Positions 35,194-44,730 of a DNA stretch of 64,000 bases are shown piece by piece. Every line of letters begins with the position of its first letter. Position 1 is the first letter of the stretch. A model generated the notes under the pieces. That model saw only the letters and a program-made list of their open reading frames with translations, did no database searches and had not been told where the DNA came from. Origin of the DNA: Gaoshiqia hydrogeniformans (GTDB lineage Bacteria; Bacteroidota; Bacteroidia; Bacteroidales; Prolixibacteraceae); assembly GCF_049347105.1 (NCBI RefSeq), contig NZ_CP186334.1, positions 5,626,983 to 5,690,982 on the forward strand, given 5' to 3'. Position numbers and translations under genes: made by a program.

Positions 35194-38100
35194 TTAGAAG
35201 GTAACCTGTATTCCCAGGTTAACAACACGCTGGTTCATGTAAGCGTCGCCGGCAGTGTTGGTAGAGATTTCCGGATCCTGCTGATATTTGTCGTAACTGG
35301 TCAATGTCAGCAAGTTGTATGCATTGACATAGATCCGGGCAGCATTCAGATTAAAGGGCAACACCCGTTGAGGGATCTGGTAGCCGAAATCGACCGTTTT
35401 CAACCGGACATACCAGGCATCGACCAGCCAGAAATCAGACATATAGGCCGAGCTGCTGTTCACCGTAGTCGGATTGCTTGTCAAGCGCGGGAAAGTGGCT
35501 GTTTCGGCAGTTTCCGGCGTCCAGCGATCCAGGTGAATTGGCTGAAACTGACTCTTAAACGGTTCAATCCCCGTACCCACCACGCTAAAGCTGTAGTTAA
35601 ATGATCCCTGAAACAGCACGTTGACCGTAAAACCTTTATAATACGCTCCTAAAGACCAGCCCAAAGTCGTATTCGGAAGGTTAGGTTTCCCGATCGGGCC
35701 GCGGTCGAAGTTGTCAATAACCCCGTCGCCATTCAGGTCTTTATATTTCAAGTCGCCTGCCTGAACAGGAATATCGCTGATGGGGGTCGGGACATTATTT
35801 GCCGGATCATCATCGTTGTTGTTTGCAATATCCTGTTGAGAATAAAAGCCCAGAAATTTATATCCAAACGGCTGATTAATCGGATGACCGGTTTCTGCCA
35901 GCCAGGGATAGGCCTGTTCTGCTTCGGCCTTGTATAATACCTTGTTTTTCGCAAACGAGAAAACAAAATTGGTATTTACATGTACCTCCCGAATCTTGGT
36001 CTGATAACTGATCTGACCGTCAAAACCCCGGTTTTCGGTTTTTGCCACATTACTCGGAGAAATACCGATACCCAAAATTGCCGGTATATCCTGCTGGGTA
36101 ACTAACTGATCGAAACGATAATCGTAGAAATAGTCTACAGTCAGCGACACTTTGTCGAAAAGGTTGGCGTCAATTCCCACGTCAAACTTCCGGGCTTTTT
36201 CCCAGGTCACGTTGTCGTTCCCCAGGCTACCTTCCCTGATTGAGGGTAAAGCTGAACTCCAAACCGACTCGCCAAACATGTAACCGCCGCTGCTTTCATA
36301 AATTTGCTTATAGAGATAACGGTTCCCGTAGGCCACATCAGAACCAACCAAACCGTACGAAGCCCTGACTTTTAACAACTGCACATTGCGAACCTGATTT
36401 TTAAAGAAGGGTTCTTCCGAAAGGCTATAACCAAGTCCGACTGCCGGGAAGAATCCAAAGCGGTTATCTTTGCCAAAGCGGTCGGTTCCGTTGTAGGCTG
36501 CATTAAAATCGAACAAGTATTTGTTCTTGTAATTATAATTTACCTTCGCGGTGTATCCTTCGAAATTTTCAGGCACATTGGCCGCCGACATACCATCTTT
36601 ATCTACTTTGCGACTTTGCCGGTTGTAGATCAACCCCACATTTACATTGTGGTCGAACAGAAACGTGCGATTGTAATTGATAAATCCCTGCAGGTTCAAA
36701 TCACGTATAAATTTTCCCTGGCTCCCGGTTACCGCATAGCTCCCGTAAGCATAATTCCCTCTCGGGTCGATGGTATAAATATCGTTTACCGAATCGTAAT
36801 GATAGGTTGGAAAAGAACTTCTAAAAACCTGCCGGTTGTTTTCTTCAATACTCGAATAGGCCATCCGGCCTGATACGTCAAGACCTTTCAGCAGGAAACC
36901 GAGATCCTGAGATACGGAGAATAAAATATTCGAATCGGTTCTTCTGGTACGCGAGTATCCGCCGTTGGCAATACGGGCATTGATGGTCGGCAACTTATCG
37001 TTGGTGTCGTACGCATAAGTGTATGAACCATTCGGGTTTAGCACCGGAGCGGAATACGGGTGAATTTTAGAGAAATCATAAATCTCACCCACGACATTTT
37101 GCCCCCTGGGTTCGTTAATATTTCCAAATCTGGAGGTAATATCCATCCGTAAGGTAGTGGTTGAGGTGATATCGAAGTCGAGGTTGGTCCGGTAGTTAAA
37201 CCGTCGGTAGAAATAATTATTGTCCACCTCGTTAAACGGATCCGTAAAATCCTTCACCAAACCGTTTTGAGAGAAAGCTCCCCCGGAAATAAAGTATCTC
37301 AGTTTTTTCGACCCACCGGAGAAATCCAGGTTGGCATTCTCCTGAAAAGCCACCTTCTTAAATATCTCGTCGTACCAGTTAACATCGGGATGTCCGTAAG
37401 GATCGGTCCCGTTTTTAAATAACTCCAGGTCTTCTTCGGTGAATTTAGCTTGCAAGCCGTCATTCAGATAGGCTTCATTCACGAGGGAAGCGGTTTGGTA
37501 CGAATTGAGAAATTTCGGTTTTCGGACCGGCATTTGCATTCCGCTTTCAACACGAACGTTCACCTGAGGCTTACCTTCCTTGCCCCGGCGGGTTTTAATA
37601 ACCAATACCCCGTTTGCCCCCTTAATCCCGTAAATTGCTGTTGTTGACGCATCTTTCAGAATCGAGATACTTTCAATTTCATTCACGTTAATCTGCGACA
37701 ACTGATCAAATGAATACTGAACGTCGTCAACAATGATCAGGGGCTGGTTACCGGCATCATTCAACGAGCTGGCGCCGCGGATAAAAAAGTCGGAAGCGTC
37801 TTTTCCCGGCTGTCCGGAACGTTGCTGCGTAAAAAACCCGGGCATTTTGCCGTACAGGGCATTTTGCACGCTCGAGGTCGGAATGGTTTGCAGCTCCCGT
37901 GCCTGAATGGCGCTGACTGAACCCGTGTTTGTGATCCGTTTGGTTTCGCCATAGCCAACGATGACGATTTCGTCCAAACCGGTCATATCGGGAACAAGCA
38001 CCACATCCAGTATCGCTTTACTGCCAACAACCAGACTTTCGCTTTTAAACCCGATGAATGAAAATACCAAACGATCCCCGTTGCCGGCCTTTATCTGGTA

Positions 38101-38271
38101 ATTACCATTGCCATCCGTGATGGTTCCCGATGAAGTTCCATCGATGTGAATGTTCACTCCCGGAAGCAGTTCTCCGTCGGACGATGACACTTTACCGTTA
38201 ATCAATTTTTGCTGAGCATAACCCATACAAAACAGCTGCATGCTCAATATCAGAATTATTATTTTTTTCAT
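35194..38271 (-). CDS. SusC-like TonB-dependent receptor (third in window)
   Basis: Outer-membrane TonB-dependent receptor, about 1025 residues from ATG 38271 (in-frame TTG at 38277 not used). Signal peptide ends MGYAQQ. A carboxypeptidase-regulatory-like domain (GELLPGVNIHIDGTSSGTITDGNGNY) comes next, then the TonB-box region GLDEIVIVGYGETKR, the plug (GKMPGFFTQQRSGQPGKD, FFIRGASSLNDAGN, EIESISILKDASTTAIYGIKGANGV) and a barrel ending RVVNLGIQVTF. No STN domain. Its position is unusual: the gene just before it in the same direction is a SusD, and no SusD follows. Its SusD partner could be the product at 44731-46512 or it may share the one at 38314-40038. Confidence 0.94.
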   Translation of the reverse strand: MKKIIILILSMQLFCMGYAQQKLINGKVSSSDGELLPGVNIHIDGTSSGTITDGNGNYQIKAGNGDRLVFSFIGFKSESLVVGSKAILDVVLVPDMTGLDEIVIVGYGETKRITNTGSVSAIQARELQTIPTSSVQNALYGKMPGFFTQQRSGQPGKDASDFFIRGASSLNDAGNQPLIIVDDVQYSFDQLSQINVNEIESISILKDASTTAIYGIKGANGVLVIKTRRGKEGKPQVNVRVESGMQMPVRKPKFLNSYQTASLVNEAYLNDGLQAKFTEEDLELFKNGTDPYGHPDVNWYDEIFKKVAFQENANLDFSGGSKKLRYFISGGAFSQNGLVKDFTDPFNEVDNNYFYRRFNYRTNLDFDITSTTTLRMDITSRFGNINEPRGQNVVGEIYDFSKIHPYSAPVLNPNGSYTYAYDTNDKLPTINARIANGGYSRTRRTDSNILFSVSQDLGFLLKGLDVSGRMAYSSIEENNRQVFRSSFPTYHYDSVNDIYTIDPRGNYAYGSYAVTGSQGKFIRDLNLQGFINYNRTFLFDHNVNVGLIYNRQSRKVDKDGMSAANVPENFEGYTAKVNYNYKNKYLFDFNAAYNGTDRFGKDNRFGFFPAVGLGYSLSEEPFFKNQVRNVQLLKVRASYGLVGSDVAYGNRYLYKQIYESSGGYMFGESVWSSALPSIREGSLGNDNVTWEKARKFDVGIDANLFDKVSLTVDYFYDYRFDQLVTQQDIPAILGIGISPSNVAKTENRGFDGQISYQTKIREVHVNTNFVFSFAKNKVLYKAEAEQAYPWLAETGHPINQPFGYKFLGFYSQQDIANNNDDDPANNVPTPISDIPVQAGDLKYKDLNGDGVIDNFDRGPIGKPNLPNTTLGWSLGAYYKGFTVNVLFQGSFNYSFSVVGTGIEPFKSQFQPIHLDRWTPETAETATFPRLTSNPTTVNSSSAYMSDFWLVDAWYVRLKTVDFGYQIPQRVLPFNLNAARIYVNAYNLLTLTSYDKYQQDPEISTNTAGDAYMNQRVVNLGIQVTF

Positions 38272-38313
38272 AATCAATATTTTACCTCTTTTAAAAATTG
38301 ATAAACCTGCCCG

Positions 38314-40038
38314 CTACCATCCGGGGTTTTGGAGCATGTGATCGTTTTTAATCACTTCATCATAAGGGATTGGGTATAAATACTGTCTTTCGGCAAATGA
38401 AGGCTGCATAACAACAATTTCACTTGAAATCAGCATGGCTCCGCTCTTGGTAATCTGCAATCCCCGAATCGGATTATTCATCAAGCTCTGAGCTTCTTTC
38501 CACCGGCGAATATCCCAGTAACGTTGCTCTTCAAATGCAAATTCAATACGTTTTTCGTTATGAATTACCTGGCGTATCTGCGCTTTGGTCATACCGGCGT
38601 TTAGCCCGTACATACCATCAGTTCCGGCTTCAATGCCGGCGCGTTTACGAATTTCTTTGACAAGCTGGTAAACCTGATCAGAGGGACCCGCATATTCGTT
38701 TTGCGCTTCAGCGAAGTTGAGCAGTATTTCGGCATAACGGAAGAAAATCCAGTCGTGGCGTACATCGTAATATTCGGTCGCATTTTCAAAAGGTCCCATG
38801 AACTTCCTCAAATAATAGCTTGTTTTTGTTTTTTGTACCGAACCTACCGGATTGCTTTTACCTCCCAGAAAGGTTTCAAGGCTGGTTGTCAGCCAGGTTG
38901 ATCCATTACGCAATATTGTCTTTCCAAGACGGGGATCGCGGTTCGCATACATGTTGGCCGAGCTGTAGTTGTATTTTGAATCCGGGCTTCCAATGGGCTT
39001 TCCGTCAAGCATCGGGAAAGCGTCAACCAGGTTCTGCGACGGGCTTGTACGGCCATTTCCCAGATTCACGCCGGTAAAGCCAACCGGAGCATTGTTCGTT
39101 TCAATACTTTTATTGATCCCGCCCTGACGGAAAAAGATGATTTCCCGGTTTCCCGAGGTCAGGAATACGTCGGTAAATTCAGATTCGAGCCTAAAATAAT
39201 TATAGTTGTCGATAAAATACCGGGCAGCATCGGCAGCCCTTTTCCAACGCTCATTGTCGGCTGAAGGATAACCGGTCAGGGCGTTTGACCCGCCAATATT
39301 TCCTCCGTTGAACAAGGGACTGGCCGCATAAAGCAATACTCTTGATTTTAAAGCCATTGCCGCTTCACGCGTAACCACATGCCCGTTGGCCGAAGCATCG
39401 CTGACAGGCATCCGGCGAAGACTATCGCGAATTGCATCCAGCTCGCCAACGATATAATCGATACACTCCTCAAAGGTTTTTCGGGGTAACTGCAAATCGT
39501 CGCCCAACTGGCGCACTTCGTTGCCCATTAAAGGGACCCCGCCATAGCGTTTTACCAGCTCGAAATAAAGAAAAGCGCGAATAAATCTCGCCTCGCTTTT
39601 CCAGGCCCGGATCAGTGGCTGTCCGTCGTTAAACGTATCTTTAAGCGGAACCACGCCAATTCCGTTGATGAAATCGGATGCCATACGGATTCCCTTGTAA
39701 TAACCGGCCCAATTCATATCCGATCCGATGGTACTGACGGCCGTGTATTGTCCCATTGCCAGCCTTTTAACATCATTCTCGGTCAAGGCCGACGATACGG
39801 CATCATCGGTCGCTGCATCCAGGTAGTCGCTCCAAACCCGGTTGTGTCCGTTGGGCAGAATCGAATAAACGGCATTCAGATACTTCTTTGCCTGAACTCC
39901 CATCGAATCGGTTTTTGAGAATACAAAATCGCTTGTAAACTGTTCCAGCGGCACCGATTCAAAGTCGTCCTGACAGGCGGGAAACATGAAGCCCGCCAGC
40001 GCCACACAGAGCAATAGGATATATTTCTTGTTTTTCAT
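38314..40038 (-). CDS. SusD/RagB-family lipoprotein
   Basis: Glycan-binding SusD-family lipoprotein of 574 residues, lipobox MFPAC at about Cys 22. N-terminal helices show QAKKYLNAVYSILP; TPR-like stretch has SEARFIRAFLYFELVKRYGGVPL; the RagB half has NEKRIEFAFEEQRYWDIRRWKEAQ and ends YPIPYDEVIKND and LQNPGW. It directly follows SusC 40064-43180 (25-bp gap), the canonical C-then-D order, so those two form the most obvious pair. Another SusC follows 36 bp downstream of it. Confidence 0.95.
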   Translation of the reverse strand: MKNKKYILLLCVALAGFMFPACQDDFESVPLEQFTSDFVFSKTDSMGVQAKKYLNAVYSILPNGHNRVWSDYLDAATDDAVSSALTENDVKRLAMGQYTAVSTIGSDMNWAGYYKGIRMASDFINGIGVVPLKDTFNDGQPLIRAWKSEARFIRAFLYFELVKRYGGVPLMGNEVRQLGDDLQLPRKTFEECIDYIVGELDAIRDSLRRMPVSDASANGHVVTREAAMALKSRVLLYAASPLFNGGNIGGSNALTGYPSADNERWKRAADAARYFIDNYNYFRLESEFTDVFLTSGNREIIFFRQGGINKSIETNNAPVGFTGVNLGNGRTSPSQNLVDAFPMLDGKPIGSPDSKYNYSSANMYANRDPRLGKTILRNGSTWLTTSLETFLGGKSNPVGSVQKTKTSYYLRKFMGPFENATEYYDVRHDWIFFRYAEILLNFAEAQNEYAGPSDQVYQLVKEIRKRAGIEAGTDGMYGLNAGMTKAQIRQVIHNEKRIEFAFEEQRYWDIRRWKEAQSLMNNPIRGLQITKSGAMLISSEIVVMQPSFAERQYLYPIPYDEVIKNDHMLQNPGW

Positions 40039-40063
40039 TGTCCTTCGATTTTAAGGTTTATGA

Positions 40064-43000
40064 TCAAAACTTAATATTTACGCCGGTGCTTATCACACGC
40101 TGAAGCGGATAATTGGTGAACCGCACTTCGGGATCGTCGAGCGTAAAATCGGCTTTGGTAAATACATTCTGTCCGCTTACAAAGAGTTTAATCCTGGTTC
40201 CGCCGAAGAACCGGTGGCAAACAGCATCGGGTAAGGTATAAGCCAGGTTAATGTCTTTTATCCTGAAATAATTTCCCGACCTCATCCAGAAAGAAGTCCA
40301 CCAGCCGTTGGGGTTCATATTATAACTGTTTCCCCCGGCAGTAAGTCGCGGATAGGTTGCCGTTTCTTTTGTTTCGGGAGTCCAGCGGTCGGTCATTTGC
40401 AAGTAGGCCTGCCCGTAGCTCTGCCCGACTCCCTGGAATCCGGCCATCAACACGTTATCGCCCATGTAAATATCGCGGTTGTACACACCCTGGAACAATA
40501 CGTTAAAATCAAATCCTTTGTAGTTGAAACCTGTTGTTATCCCATAATAGGTCAGCGGTTTGCCGCCACCGATCATCTTGAAGTCGAAGATGTTAATTAC
40601 TCCGTCGTTGTTCAGGTCCTTGTATTTAATGTCTCCGGGCTGGATATTAAATCCCTCAATGACCGGACTGTTCGCGATTTCTTCCACCGAGTTAAAGAAG
40701 CCGTCGGCAACAAGGCCGAAAGCTGCACCGTTGGGTTTCCCGGTCACTTTATTGTACTCTTCCGGTTTGTATTGCTCGTCGATAAACTTCACTTTTGATC
40801 CTCCCTGGTTCCAGTTGGCCGTAACGAAGTAGTTAAAATCGCCCCAGTTATTCTGATAAGTCAGGCTGATTTCGCCACCATAAAACAGTTTTTTTCCAAT
40901 ATTCTCGGCAGGATAATCAAGTCCCATCAAAGCAATACTTCTACCCCGGCTTTGAAGCAGGTCGTAATAATTATCGTGATAATAGTTTCCGGTAATGTTC
41001 AGGTGGTTATTGAACAGGGCCACATCGGCGCCGACATTTATTTTATGCGCTTTTTCCCAGGTAATGTTGGTATTTGCCAGGCCGGTAGCAACGATACCTT
41101 CTCCAAATCCGTAGTTGTTGCCCTGAAGGTAAACATAGTCGGTAACACTGGTGCGGAATGTTTGCCGCCAAATATAATATCCCGAATTATCGATCCCGTT
41201 TCCGGTTTCGCCGTAAACTCCGGTCAGCTTGAAGCGATCCAACCAGTCAGTATCTTTTAAAAAGTTCTCTTTGGAGATGTCCCAACCGATCCCAAACGCA
41301 TAAAAAGTACCCCAGCGTTTGTCGGGCATATACCGGTTAAAATAACTGCGGGTAGCTGCCAGTTCGGCAAAATATTTACCGCCATAGTTGTAACGTCCGC
41401 GTATCGCCATGTTTGCCGGTTTCTGCGGAAGATCGTAATTCAGCGTGACAACATTTTTATCGGCATGAACCGTTGCGTCGATCTTGTGTTTCCCGATGGT
41501 TGTCTGATAATCAAAACCAAGCTGACCGTACCAGTACCTGGCATTCGAAACCGAAATAAACTGGTTGCTTTGCGGGGATAAGACACCGAACGGATCATAA
41601 CGGCCTTCTTCTCCGTTTTCGCCCGGCGTATATTGATAGACCAAACTCTGTTTTTTGCGCGAAATAGCGCCCGTGTTTTGTGTCGATATGTTTGTTATCG
41701 CTTTAAATGTCAAACCTTTCACCAAGCGTTTCAAATCGTAGGTCAGGTCAATATTGGCTACCGCATCCCGCGTTTCGTCGCTTACATAACCTGAATTGAA
41801 GGTACGGGACAGGATGTTGTTATAATACGATATATTTCCCCCCCAGGATCCATCCATATTATATACCGGATAAGCGTTATTGGGAGTTGTATAAATGGCA
41901 TTCAGAATATTATTGTAACCATCGCCGGGTTGGTTCCCTTCTTCGATACGTCCAATAATGGTTGCGCCGACTTTTAGTTCATCGGTGATATCAATTTCCA
42001 GTTTCGAGTTGATCAGGTAGCGTTCCGTTCTTAAGTTGGTTTCATAGGAGTTCATGTCAGAACTCCTGAAAAGTCCTTCCTGGTTAAAATATCCCAAACT
42101 CACGAAATAGCGGGCAGTTGCGCTTCCGCCCGAAACATTCAGGTTATATGATTCGACCGGCGCATTTTTCTTCAGGGATTTGTTATACCAGTCGATATCC
42201 GGGTGACCAAACGGATCGGAGCCGTTTTTATAGGCCTGAAAGTCTTCGTAAGTATAAGCAGGAGTTTTACCGTCGTTTTGCAAAGCTTCGTTCAGCAGGT
42301 AGGCGTATTGATAGGCCGGCAGTTGTTCCGGCATTTTCAAGGTGCTTTGCACACCGTATCTGCCTGTAAAAGAAAGCTGAAATGCACCCTTTGACGGCTT
42401 TTTGGTAGTTACCAGCAATACAGCGCGGGAGCTGCGCATTCCGAGGAAAATCGACGAAAGAGCATCGTTTTGGATTGATACGGATTCGATATTTTCCGGA
42501 TCGAGTGAGAACAGTTCCCGCTGAATACCGTCAACAATCACAACCGGCGCCAGGCCGCGGGCGTTGATTCCAAACTGGCTGTTATCCGTTGGCATTCCTG
42601 CACCAAAAACAGGAACTGAACCGATCAGGTCGGCAGTTGAGTTTGCGGTGGTCGACGGATTTCTGAAGCCACGGGTTTGCTGCACATACAAACCGGCCAG
42701 GCGACCTGAAAAAGAGCTGATGAGTGTATTCGACAATGAAGACGCCATCTGGTCAGTATAGATTGTCGATGCCGCGCCAATATAATTTTCTTTATCCGTC
42801 GAACCATACAACACATCTAATTTTTGCGGATCAGGCAAATATTTTGCAGCCAGCGAAACTTCCACCGGAGTTCCGCCGGTATCTGACGATTTCAGCTTAC
42901 GTTCGCGGTTGTAATAATCGGGGTGTGAAAAAACCAACACCTGTCCCGGAACTAATTCCAGGTTATAATATCCGAGTACGTTTGTCAAAGCATGAGCCTC

Positions 43001-43180
43001 CCGGCCTTTCACCTGAACAAGTACATTGGCGATTGGATTGCCGTAACTGTCGACCACCTTCCCTGATCCCGGTACGATTTCGGTCAGGACTGATTCCTGT
43101 GCCTGTGCAAAACCAATCAAGAACATCATGATTAGCAGCAACAAAAATTGTCGCCTGGTTATTTTATATAAATTGTACAT
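40064..43180 (-). CDS. SusC-like TonB-dependent receptor with divergent TonB-box/plug start
   Basis: Outer-membrane receptor of 1038 residues; signal peptide ends GFAQAQ. A regulatory-like sandwich (VDSYGNPIANVLVQVKG) follows. The usual DEVVVIGYG-type box is replaced by KLDVLYGSTDKENYIGA, and the plug is atypical: LVTTKK is preserved, but the usual AAAxYGSRAANG segment reads ALSSIFLGMRSSRAV, and INARGLAPVVIVDGIQ replaces the common IRG form. The barrel is standard, ending QRVISTGVNIKF. It lies 45 bp after the DUF4961 gene and 25 bp before SusD 38314-40038. The divergence may reflect another SusC subgroup rather than loss of function. Confidence 0.92.
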   Translation of the reverse strand: MYNLYKITRRQFLLLLIMMFLIGFAQAQESVLTEIVPGSGKVVDSYGNPIANVLVQVKGREAHALTNVLGYYNLELVPGQVLVFSHPDYYNRERKLKSSDTGGTPVEVSLAAKYLPDPQKLDVLYGSTDKENYIGAASTIYTDQMASSLSNTLISSFSGRLAGLYVQQTRGFRNPSTTANSTADLIGSVPVFGAGMPTDNSQFGINARGLAPVVIVDGIQRELFSLDPENIESVSIQNDALSSIFLGMRSSRAVLLVTTKKPSKGAFQLSFTGRYGVQSTLKMPEQLPAYQYAYLLNEALQNDGKTPAYTYEDFQAYKNGSDPFGHPDIDWYNKSLKKNAPVESYNLNVSGGSATARYFVSLGYFNQEGLFRSSDMNSYETNLRTERYLINSKLEIDITDELKVGATIIGRIEEGNQPGDGYNNILNAIYTTPNNAYPVYNMDGSWGGNISYYNNILSRTFNSGYVSDETRDAVANIDLTYDLKRLVKGLTFKAITNISTQNTGAISRKKQSLVYQYTPGENGEEGRYDPFGVLSPQSNQFISVSNARYWYGQLGFDYQTTIGKHKIDATVHADKNVVTLNYDLPQKPANMAIRGRYNYGGKYFAELAATRSYFNRYMPDKRWGTFYAFGIGWDISKENFLKDTDWLDRFKLTGVYGETGNGIDNSGYYIWRQTFRTSVTDYVYLQGNNYGFGEGIVATGLANTNITWEKAHKINVGADVALFNNHLNITGNYYHDNYYDLLQSRGRSIALMGLDYPAENIGKKLFYGGEISLTYQNNWGDFNYFVTANWNQGGSKVKFIDEQYKPEEYNKVTGKPNGAAFGLVADGFFNSVEEIANSPVIEGFNIQPGDIKYKDLNNDGVINIFDFKMIGGGKPLTYYGITTGFNYKGFDFNVLFQGVYNRDIYMGDNVLMAGFQGVGQSYGQAYLQMTDRWTPETKETATYPRLTAGGNSYNMNPNGWWTSFWMRSGNYFRIKDINLAYTLPDAVCHRFFGGTRIKLFVSGQNVFTKADFTLDDPEVRFTNYPLQRVISTGVNIKF

Positions 43181-43225
43181 AAATTTACAGTTTTACAGTG
43201 ATACACTTGAAGTGACAGAACCTCC

Positions 43226-44242
43226 TCACATACAGGTAAATATGTATTCAAAAGGAACTTCCGTATTCTGTCCGTCGTCCAAAACATTTTTTAACTCGAT
43301 GGTGCCGTAGGCGTTTTTGAACGAATACTGGATTCTTGAGATCTCTTCACCCTCGGGGATACCGAAGTAACCAGCAGGCCAGAAAGTAAGGCTGAACGTG
43401 TGTCCAAGCGGATTTTCGCGTAACATTCGGGATTTCATGGCTTGCCCGCATACGGTATATGTTTTTTCATCCTCTGTGAAAGCAGTCGCGCACAAATAGA
43501 TTTCATCCTGATCATCCAGCGGGTTATCAAACAGGTCTCCCTGGTATTTGATTGTAATCAGGTCATTCTTTGTGGCGAAAAGAGGCTGTGCCGAGTTGAT
43601 ATGAAGTTGACAGAAATCGGTTAACGGACCTGGTCCTACGACATCGATACAATCTGTGTACATCACTTTGAAACGTTGTGTGTCGGTACTGAACCCGTCA
43701 TTACTGTTGTTTACAAAAAAACCAAGTTTTACGCGAATATTGTCGGTCCCGGTTTTCGTTTTTAGTTTAACAGTCACCGCAATTTTCTCACCGTTTGTCA
43801 CATTATATACCCCGTCGGTCTGATAAACAACCCATTCCATGTCGTCCAAAACGTTCGGTCCGAAGCCAAAACGTTCTTTCAGGGCGGCCGGCCAGGTTCT
43901 TCCCTGCATGTTTTTGGGCTGGGCATCCTTCGGCATTAACGACATGGTTTTGATCCCCTCGTCAATTGTACTGGTGTAGGTGACCACGGTATTGTCGGCT
44001 GCGCGCCAGCTTTTGGGAACCAGGTAACCGATTACCAAACGTTCGCCGCCTGTAGCAGAGTTTTCAGCCGGTTCGATACGGATACGCATGGTATAAGTGG
44101 CCTCCTGTCCTGCGATTACCGATGGCTCATAATCCACTGAATCGAGAAAGATACATTGTGCCATCAGTACCGTAAAAACGACAATGGCAAAAATTTTCAG
44201 GTATTTCGAATATGAATAGTTATTCGTTTTATTTCGTTTCAT
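43226..44242 (-). CDS. DUF4961-type PUL lipoprotein
   Basis: Lipoprotein of 338 residues with lipobox MAQC at Cys 30, hence predicted at the outer membrane. The beta-rich body has an N-terminal domain (ATYTMRIRIEPA, LVIGYLVPKSW) and a C-terminal part beginning VVGPGPLTDF and ending in LKNVLDDGQNTEVPFEYIF. The pattern fits the DUF4961 family, which I recall next to DUF5004 and SusD genes; function is unknown, perhaps extra glycan binding. It lies 17 bp downstream of the DUF5004 gene and 45 bp upstream of SusC. Confidence 0.72.
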   Translation of the reverse strand: MKRNKTNNYSYSKYLKIFAIVVFTVLMAQCIFLDSVDYEPSVIAGQEATYTMRIRIEPAENSATGGERLVIGYLVPKSWRAADNTVVTYTSTIDEGIKTMSLMPKDAQPKNMQGRTWPAALKERFGFGPNVLDDMEWVVYQTDGVYNVTNGEKIAVTVKLKTKTGTDNIRVKLGFFVNNSNDGFSTDTQRFKVMYTDCIDVVGPGPLTDFCQLHINSAQPLFATKNDLITIKYQGDLFDNPLDDQDEIYLCATAFTEDEKTYTVCGQAMKSRMLRENPLGHTFSLTFWPAGYFGIPEGEEISRIQYSFKNAYGTIELKNVLDDGQNTEVPFEYIFTCM

Positions 44243-44259
44243 AATTTCTGATTGTTAGT

Positions 44260-44706
44260 TTATTCCCGTTCCAAAATGTAGGTGTAAATATTGCCCGGGC
44301 ATCCGGGACTAAAAGTCAAACCAATTTGGCGCCCGGTATTTACAATCGGAAAGTTTAGATTTGTCTCAACATACTGGGTCTCTCCTTCCTGAGTAAATTG
44401 AATATGAAACGGATACTGAGGATCATCCAGACTATACCTACCGTTTTCACGAACGACAAATGGCAAATAATCATCAATCGTGTAGGTTTCGTCGTCGTTA
44501 AAATTTACCCGGAAATTACCAAAGTCCATCATATCCGTTATGTCAATTTCGTTTCGGTATGCTTTGATAATTTTCCAGGAACCAACAATGCTTTTGGGGT
44601 TTTCGGTGTATTCTTTTGTGTCTTCCCCAAAATACTCGCAGGAATTTATCAAAAGTGCGAAGGCACAAAAAAACATCCCTATTTTTATTCCAGAAAATCG
44701 CTTCAT
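44260..44706 (-). CDS. DUF5004-type small PUL lipoprotein
   Basis: Short lipoprotein of 148 residues, lipobox LINSC at Cys 23. The mature part is lipocalin-like beta sequence with the opening IVGSWKIIKAYRNE and VNFNDDETYTIDD, as in DUF5004. It travels with the DUF4961 gene here (17-bp gap) and lies 24 bp after a SusD, so the three are probably made together as surface accessory proteins. Molecular role unknown. Confidence 0.72.
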   Translation of the reverse strand: MKRFSGIKIGMFFCAFALLINSCEYFGEDTKEYTENPKSIVGSWKIIKAYRNEIDITDMMDFGNFRVNFNDDETYTIDDYLPFVVRENGRYSLDDPQYPFHIQFTQEGETQYVETNLNFPIVNTGRQIGLTFSPGCPGNIYTYILERE

Positions 44707-44730
44707 AATATGAATATTTTTAAACCTCGG

